From: Symbiodinium natans
Taxonomy: Eukaryota > Sar > Dinophyceae > Suessiales > Symbiodiniaceae
Length of the DNA stretch: 64,000 bases
Assembly: GCA_905221605.1 (NCBI GenBank)
Contig: CAJNDS010000479.1
Span: 66,057-130,056, forward strand
Direction: 5' to 3'
The notes under the pieces are model-generated. The model ran no database searches and was not told the origin of the DNA. It worked only from the letters and a program-made list of their open reading frames with translations. Positions within the stretch are counted from its first letter, which is position 1; each line of letters opens with the position of its first letter. The position numbers were made by a program, and so were the translations under genes. Shown in pieces: positions 57,945 to 64,000 of the stretch.

Positions 57945-58539
57945 CTTAAGATCAGAACCTCGTATGTGTTGCTCGACATCCAAAACTAACCATTGTAGCA
58001 AAATGTTTGGAGCAGGACAAAAAAGCGAGAATGCAGGACGGATGAAGCCAAAGCTTCTTGCAAAGCTCCGTTGCCTCGGCAAAACCATCCTCAGCCAGGA
58101 AGAAGTTGCTGGTCCTGACAGCAGTGGTTTTCAATTCTTTCGCTGGGATTCTATCATCCTGTCACCTCTGGAGCTTGGGTGGAGGAGGGCAACTACTGTC
58201 TCCAAGTCCTGCCCTTCATGTGGAGAGCTCACCTCCCTTTAGCTTGCAGACTGCAAGGTTGGCATAGAGTAGTCTGTGCCAACCTGGCAGGCAAAGATTG
58301 AGGGAAGGCTCAGGCTGGCAACAGAGCAGGCAAAACTCAACACTGCAAGCAGATGGGAGAGAGTGAGCTTGAATGGATGGCAGTGACCTCTGGTGGCATG
58401 AATGTGCACCACTCCACTCTTTTTTGTCCCCTGCAAGAAACCCTACTCGGCTGGTGTTGCCTCCTCTAGCAAGACAAACTTCATGCACACGTGTCATTGC
58501 GATTGTCTTCTTCTGCATCAGATGGTTTCAAAGCTAGCC

Positions 58540-58648
58540 ATCACAGCGTTCACTTCATAGCGCACCAATCTTTCGCCTTTTACTAAAGGTTGCCGTGAAT
58601 GGGACGCATCAATGTGACTCACACAATTTTTGCGGAGCTTCGTGCTCC
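58540..58648 (+). ncRNA. U5 snRNA (unit 4)
   Basis: Reads identical to the unit 1 copy. Confidence 0.96.
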
Positions 58649-58913
58649 AACAACAAAAACAACAGCCATCACTCACTGCCAGGGGCACCACTCTGCCTGC
58701 TGTGAGACTGCCAGCCTGCCGGCTCATGGCAGATGGGTTTAGACTTGCCAAGTTCTTGACAGAGGTAAGCGAGAGCACACCCACACAAAGCAGAAGCTTA
58801 GAAGCAGTATGAAATTGTGCAGTGAAGACTTGTGAACTGATTCAACATCTGCCAAATTCAGCACGGAGAGGCAAGAGTGAGCACACCCACATAAAGTTTG
58901 ACATCAAGCAAAA

Positions 58914-59034
58914 GCTGACAGCACCCTAAGCGCTTCCCAGCCGGTCCCCCAGGCCAGTACTAGGCGGGCTCTCCACCGCTTAACTTCGGAGGTCAGAAGA
59001 GATCCGGTGCATTCGGTGAGATATGGCCGTCAGC
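58914..59034 (-). rRNA. 5S rRNA (unit 4)
   Basis: Reads identical to the unit 1 copy. Confidence 0.97.
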
Positions 59035-59305
59035 GACTCTACAGTCATTAACAGACTTCAAGGTTTTATCGCTGGACTTCTAAAGTTCTATCCTAACCTT
59101 TGAGCCACATGGCCACTGCTGCTTCCGAAAAAAAATAAGCAAATTCTGTACACTCCCAACTCAACATGCGAAGGCCTGCTTCCCAAATCTACTAACTTTG
59201 GTGCAAGCTCGCTAAGCAAAAAAAAACTCAGGAACACGAGCGAGCAGCTTTTGGCCCCCACCAAGTTGAGGAGCAGCACAGCAGCATCAAATTCCCCTTG
59301 CTGTT

Positions 59306-59462
59306 GGCAACAGCTCACAAGCTAGTTGCCTCTCAAGAAATTCTGCTATGGATGACTCCATCGGAGACTCCTAAGGCGTTACAGGCCTCAGAGTGCAGTG
59401 AACTGCTCGACCCTATGAGAGCGAGCTGCTGGATCTCCGCCCAACACTAGCCAGGTAAGTTT
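59306..59462 (-). ncRNA. U1 snRNA (units 4/5 boundary)
   Basis: Reads identical to the copy at 39070-39226. Confidence 0.9.
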
Positions 59463-59596
59463 ACACAGGAGCTGCTAGTCACTTACCTGCCAATGAACTT
59501 TTTTTGAGCATGGGGTACAGCAAGCTAGCTGGGCCTTCGACTGATAGTAGGTTCCTGCTCAAGAAGAGTTCAAAAATCTAATCAAGAGATCTAAAA

Positions 59597-59646
59597 AAAA
59601 CTTGGTACACTTCTCGATTTGTGCGTGTCATCCTTGCGCAGGGGCC

Positions 59647-59678
<32 letters not shown>

Positions 59679-59705
59679 TCGGATGATCCCCGAAGGGAAT
59701 CCGAT
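59597..59705 (-). ncRNA. U6 snRNA (unit 5)
   Basis: Reads identical to the unit 1 copy. Confidence 0.97.
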
Positions 59706-60022
59706 TTCGCTCGAAGTTGCCAAATAAGATATCTCCACAACAAACCCGAGAAAAAAACCTTGCAACTGAACCAGTTGCTGGAGGTGAGTAGCCTTACAGT
59801 GTGAGCTCAGGGAGTCAGACAACTCAAGGCCAAAGGTGCAAAGAGTACCTCTTATACACTCTGCATCACCTCAGGGAGGGAGCAGTTGCTAACACCTCCA
59901 CCGAAAAAAAAGCCAGCATAGAGGAGCTTGCAATCGGAAGCAAGCTCCAAAAAACAGAAGTGAACCTGCAGCCGACTGCTGTGGCCGGCAAGAGAGTATT
60001 ACTAGGTGGTCAGTGCAGAGGC

Positions 60023-60082
60023 ACCGTAGCCATTTTGGCTCAAGGTACAAATCGGGCCCTTGCTGCAAAGCAGGCCTTTTGT
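60023..60082 (+). ncRNA. Spliced-leader RNA (unit 5)
   Basis: The exact leader, donor and hairpin. Confidence 0.97.
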
Positions 60083-61145
60083 CTTTTCCTTGCGAGAGAA
60101 GAGAAGAAGCCTTTTTGGCTTTCTTCTTTGGCTAGCTAAGTTGCTGGAAAATTCTTAAAAGCAAGTTTTTTCTTTTCATGCACATGGAACCCCACATTTA
60201 CACTTGGGCAAAACCCAAACCTGGGTTTTTTTTTTGGAACAAATGTTCGAGATTTCAGAACTTTCTCAACATCATTGTTCTTATGGTGGTCTTTGGCATC
60301 AAAAGTATCCAGACCGGTCTGATCTTTGAGAATGCTGAAAACTCGAAACAGCTTTCTCTCGGAAAGAGGATCTATGATCATGCTTATACAACTGATCTCC
60401 GAATTAAGTGACACGTTAACAAATAGGATCTTTTGCAGCCAATTTTACTGCCCATTGAAAGAAAGATCTCATTGTTTCAGGAAATCTCACATTACTAAAA
60501 CAACTTCATGTACCTGTCTTCGTGTTCACCTTGAATTAAACAACAAGAAAGGATTTTATAAGCAACAAAGCCACTCAAAGCTTCACTTATTCGGAAAAGT
60601 CACTTCAGTGCCATTGATTTTTGCTCAAAAATTGTCAAAACTTGAAAATTGAACGAATTCTTTCCAGCCAACCAAACTGTTGCAGGTTTGAAAGATGAAA
60701 CAGAAAAAACATTCACTTCCTTGTTGGCAAATTTCAACAATTGCTGAGCATCTGATCTCTAGGAGGTTCTTAATTCTTAAGCAAAGTGCAGAGCGGTTCT
60801 CCAAATACATGTCCAGCACAGGGAATAATTTTGAAGTCTTCAAATTTGAAACATGAACAAAAAACATGAAAAACAAAAATTTTAAAAAATCAACAAGGAA
60901 AACAAAAAAGTGAATCTTGGCAACTAATTTACCTGCCTTTCAGAACAGATTCCAGATTTTACCAGTTCAAAAAACGTGGAAAAAAATTCAAAAACAGCTT
61001 CTAACACGAAAAACATTTCTTACTCCAGTGTCGCACTTGCTTCGCTCGCCAGCTGGATTGCCAGGGATGTCGATGGGTTTTCAAGATAGTGCACACAGTC
61101 TCTTTGCATCAAGCTTGCAGGCAGTCTGACTGCCTCATACAGAGC

Positions 61146-61331
61146 ATACCTTCTCGGCCTTTTGGCTATGATCAAGTGTAGTATCTGTTCTTATCAGTGT
61201 GACAACTGATATGTCTCCAACTGGAGACTTGCTTGTCACATCAATTTTTGCTGGGGAAGTGTCTTCATGAGCTCGCTCAGAAGCCTTCACGTGTTGCGCT
61301 GGCATGGCACCAAGCCAGTGGCAGCACACCC
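61146..61331 (+). ncRNA. U2 snRNA (unit 5)
   Basis: Reads identical to the unit 1 copy. Confidence 0.97.
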
Positions 61332-61600
61332 TACTGGGGTAACTATGCATGTTCAGAGTCTGACTCATCTGCTGCCTGAACTTGAAGATTTCCACCTAGC
61401 AAAATGCTAAACTGCACCGAGTGTTACTTTCACAGCTATGCCAGCAGCTATGCTCTGTTACTTCACAGCTATGCTCTGGAAACAGGGTTTTGGGATGCAT
61501 CATGGTCGCGGTCAGCCCAGCTGAAACGTGACCTGTGTCACAAAGACCGATGTGGGTTTTGTGACACACAGTCACACACTGACATTGAGCACTTTCTGTT

Positions 61601-61737
61601 GGGCCGAAGCCCACATAAAAATTGCAAGAATGACCTTGACGATCAAACTTGACGGGAATTGGAGTAGTTTTCAACTAGCAAACAGCGCACCTCCGCTAAG
61701 CGTCACTGATAGCGCTATTGCCCCTTCCGCAAGGATA
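61601..61737 (-). ncRNA. U4 snRNA (unit 5)
   Basis: Reads identical to the unit 1 copy. Confidence 0.94.
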
Positions 61738-62331
61738 CTTAAGATCAGAACCTCGTATGTGTTGCTCGACATCCAAAACTAACCATTGTAGCAAAATGTT
61801 TGGAGCAGGACAAAAAAGCGAGAATGCAGGACGGATGAAGCCAAAGCTTCTTGCAAAGCTCCGTTGCCTCGGCAAAACCATCCTCAGCCAGGAAGAAGTT
61901 GCTGGTCCTGACAGCAGTGGTTTTCAATTCTTTCGCTGGGATTCTATCATCCTGTCACCTCTGGAGCTTGGGTGGAGGAGGGCAACTACTGTCTCCAAGT
62001 CCTGCCCTTCATGTGGAGAGCTCACCTCCCTTTAGCTTGCAGACTGCAAGGTTGGCATAGAGTAGTCTGTGCCAACCTGGCAGGCAAAGATTGAGGGAAG
62101 GCTCAGGCTGGCAACAGAGCAGGCAAAACTCAACACTGCAAGCAGATGGGAGAGAGTGAGCTTGAATGGATGGCAGTGACCTCTGGTGGCATGAATGTGC
62201 ACCACTCCACTCTTTTTGTCCCCTGCAAGAAACCCTACTCGGCTGGTGTTGCCTCCTCTAGCAAGACAAACTTCATGCACACGTGTCATTGCGATTGTCT
62301 TCTTCTGCATCAGATGGTTTCAAAGCTAGCC

Positions 62332-62435
62332 ATCATTCACTTCATAGCGCACCAATCTTTCGCCTTTTACTAAAGGTTGCCGTGAATGGGACGCATCAAT
62401 GTGACTCACACAATTTTTGCGGAGCTTCGTGCTCC
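62332..62435 (+). ncRNA. U5 snRNA, variant with 5-nt deletion (unit 5)
   Basis: Loop I, Sm site and 3' hairpin are intact, but CAGCG is missing near the 5' end (ATCATTCAC instead of ATCACAGCGTTCAC). This removes bases of the basal stem that pair with GGGACGC, so the copy may be non-functional. Confidence 0.85.
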
Positions 62436-62700
62436 AACAACAAAAACAACAGCCATCACTCACTGCCAGGGGCACCACTCTGCCTGCTGTGAGACTGCCA
62501 GCCTGCCGGCTCATGGCAGATGGGTTTAGACTTGCCAAGTTCTTGACAGAGGTAAGCGAGAGCACACCCACACAAAGCAGAAGCTTAGAAGCAGTATGAA
62601 ATTGTGCAGTGAAGACTTGTGAACTGATTCAACATCTGCCAAATTCAGCACGGAGAGGCAAGAGTGAGCACACCCACATAAAGTTTGACATCAAGCAAAA

Positions 62701-62821
62701 GCTGACAGCACCCTAAGCGCTTCCCAGCCGGTCCCCCAGGCCAGTACTAGGCGGGCTCTCCACCGCTTAACTTCGGAGGTCAGAAGAGATCCGGTGCATT
62801 CGGTGAGATATGGCCGTCAGC
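62701..62821 (-). rRNA. 5S rRNA (unit 5)
   Basis: Reads identical to the unit 1 copy. Confidence 0.97.
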
Positions 62822-63092
62822 GACTCTACAGTCATTAACAGACTTCAAGGTTTTATCGCTGGACTTCTAAAGTTCTATCCTAACCTTTGAGCCACATGGC
62901 CACTGCTGCTTCCGAAAAAAAATAAGCAAATTCTGTACACTCCCAACTCAACATGCGAAGGCCTGCTTCCCAAATCTACTAACTTTGGTGCAAGCTCGCT
63001 AAGCAAAAAAAAACTCAGGAACACGAGCGAGCAGCTTTTGGCCCCCACCAAGTTGAGGAGCAGCACAGCAGCATCAAATTCCCCTTGCTGTT

Positions 63093-63249
63093 GGCAACAG
63101 CTCACAAGCTAGTTGCCTCTCAAGAAATTCTGCTATGGATGACTCCATCGGAGACTCCTAAGGCGTTACAGGCCTCAGAGTGCAGTGAACTGCTCGACCC
63201 TATGAGAGCGAGCTGCTGGATCTCCGCCCAACACTAGCCAGGTAAGTTT
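63093..63249 (-). ncRNA. U1 snRNA (units 5/6 boundary)
   Basis: Reads identical to the copy at 39070-39226. Confidence 0.9.
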
Positions 63250-63383
63250 ACACAGGAGCTGCTAGTCACTTACCTGCCAATGAACTTTTTTTGAGCATGG
63301 GGTACAGCAAGCTAGCTGGGCCTTCGACTGATAGTAGGTTCCTGCTCAAGAAGAGTTCAAAAATCTAATCAAGAGATCTAAAA

Positions 63384-63433
63384 AAAACTTGGTACACTTC
63401 TCGATTTGTGCGTGTCATCCTTGCGCAGGGGCC

Positions 63434-63465
<32 letters not shown>

Positions 63466-63492
63466 TCGGATGATCCCCGAAGGGAATCCGAT
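63384..63492 (-). ncRNA. U6 snRNA (unit 6)
   Basis: Reads identical to the unit 1 copy. Confidence 0.97.
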
Positions 63493-63809
63493 TTCGCTCG
63501 AAGTTGCCAAATAAGATATCTCCACAACAAACCCGAGAAAAAAACCTTGCAACTGAACCAGTTGCTGGAGGTGAGTAGCCTTACAGTGTGAGCTCAGGGA
63601 GTCAGACAACTCAAGGCCAAAGGTGCAAAGAGTACCTCTTATACACTCTGCATCACCTCAGGGAGGGAGCAGTTGCTAACACCTCCACCGAAAAAAAAGC
63701 CAGCATAGAGGAGCTTGCAATCGGAAGCAAGCTCCAAAAAACAGAAGTGAACCTGCAGCCGACTGCTGTGGCCGGCAAGAGAGTATTACTAGGTGGTCAG
63801 TGCAGAGGC

Positions 63810-63869
63810 ACCGTAGCCATTTTGGCTCAAGGTACAAATCGGGCCCTTGCTGCAAAGAAGGCCTTTTGT
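63810..63869 (+). ncRNA. Spliced-leader RNA, intron variant (unit 6)
   Basis: The leader exon and GU donor are exact. In the intron hairpin GCAAAGCAGG has become GCAAAGAAGG (C to A at 63858), which breaks one pair of the short CUGC/GCAG stem. Confidence 0.93.
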
Positions 63870-64000
63870 CTTTTCCTTGCGAGAGAAGAGAAGAAGCCTT
63901 TTTGGCTTTCTTCTTTGGCTAGCTAAGTTGCTGGAAAATTCTTAAAAGCAAGTTTTTTCTTTTCATGCACATGGAACCCCACATTTACACTTGGGCAAAA

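Larger units (their letters stand above)
55584..59356. repeat. Splicing-RNA array, unit 4 (3773 bp)
   Basis: Same gene order. It differs by a shortened CAGCTATG-type repeat near 57660 and several changes in and next to U4. Confidence 0.95.
59357..63143. repeat. Splicing-RNA array, unit 5 (3787 bp)
   Basis: Same gene order. It differs by a 5-bp deletion in U5 and single-base changes in homopolymer runs. Confidence 0.95.
63144..64000. repeat. Splicing-RNA array, unit 6 (partial, runs off the window)
   Basis: Contains U6 and SL RNA and then is cut by the window end in the AT-rich spacer. The array therefore continues beyond 64000. Confidence 0.95.

Noticed and set aside
35617-63926. Repeated small open frames within each array unit, including ones overlapping U6, U2, U4, U5 and 5S
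   Set aside because: They are identical because the units are identical, many start at non-ATG codons, and several are antisense or sense readings of clear RNA genes.
1-64000. tRNA genes
   Set aside because: I found no convincing cloverleaf with A and B boxes. The tRNA-Met-like sequence at 44914 is a primer-binding site complementary to an anticodon arm, not a gene.

Overview
This window is nuclear DNA of a dinoflagellate, most likely a member of the Symbiodiniaceae or a close relative. The decisive evidence is six copies of the 22-nt dinoflagellate trans-splicing leader (ACCGTAGCCATTTTGGCTCAAG) followed at once by a GT donor and a short hairpin intron, i.e. real SL RNA genes. Eukaryotic spliceosomal snRNAs, 5S rRNA and three large retroelements agree with this. 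I see no prokaryotic gene, operon or CRISPR array.

Layout. (1) 1-5160: a decayed region. It holds remnants (minus strand) of a protein with 23-residue FNIP/leucine-rich-type repeats joined to Ser/Thr-rich linkers, plus a duplicated CATGCC-rich simple-sequence block. (2) 5161-7860, 16270-17317 and 28467-35354: one block of a ~300-bp satellite, split by two insertions. (3) 7861-16269: a complete Copia-type LTR retrotransposon (minus strand) with 134-bp LTRs that look identical, a TTGTT target duplication and a 2295-residue polyprotein. (4) 17318-28466: a tyrosine-recombinase retrotransposon (DIRS/Ngaro/PAT-like order, minus strand) with split direct repeats A1-ORFs-B1A2-spacer-B2 and no target duplication. 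Its Gag-like and RT/RNase H reading frames are separated by a single UGA in the context UGA-CUA-G. (5) 35355-64000: a tandem array of ~3.77-3.79-kb units. Each complete unit carries U1(-), U6(-), SL RNA(+), U2(+), U4(-), U5(+) and 5S rRNA(-). Five units plus the start of a sixth are visible, and the first lacks the 3' part of U1. (6) 44478-53349: a second, different Copia-type element (plus strand) inserted in the third unit, with 436-bp LTRs differing at one position as read and a CTTGG target duplication. Its polyprotein carries an extra domain that looks like a 2-oxoglutarate/Fe(II) oxygenase, and its LTR contains rearranged pieces of U6 snRNA.

How it works together. One array unit supplies all five major-spliceosome snRNAs, the trans-splicing SL donor and 5S rRNA, so cis-splicing, trans-splicing and ribosome RNA supply are physically linked and can be homogenised together. 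The retroelements are recent (near-identical terminal repeats, intact junctions) and use two different integration chemistries. The strongest leads are the all-in-one splicing-RNA array, the oxygenase-bearing Copia element with U6-derived LTR sequence, and the tyrosine-recombinase element with a probable stop-codon-readthrough signal. Most short open frames in the satellite and in the array are by-products of tandem duplication and are not annotated as genes.
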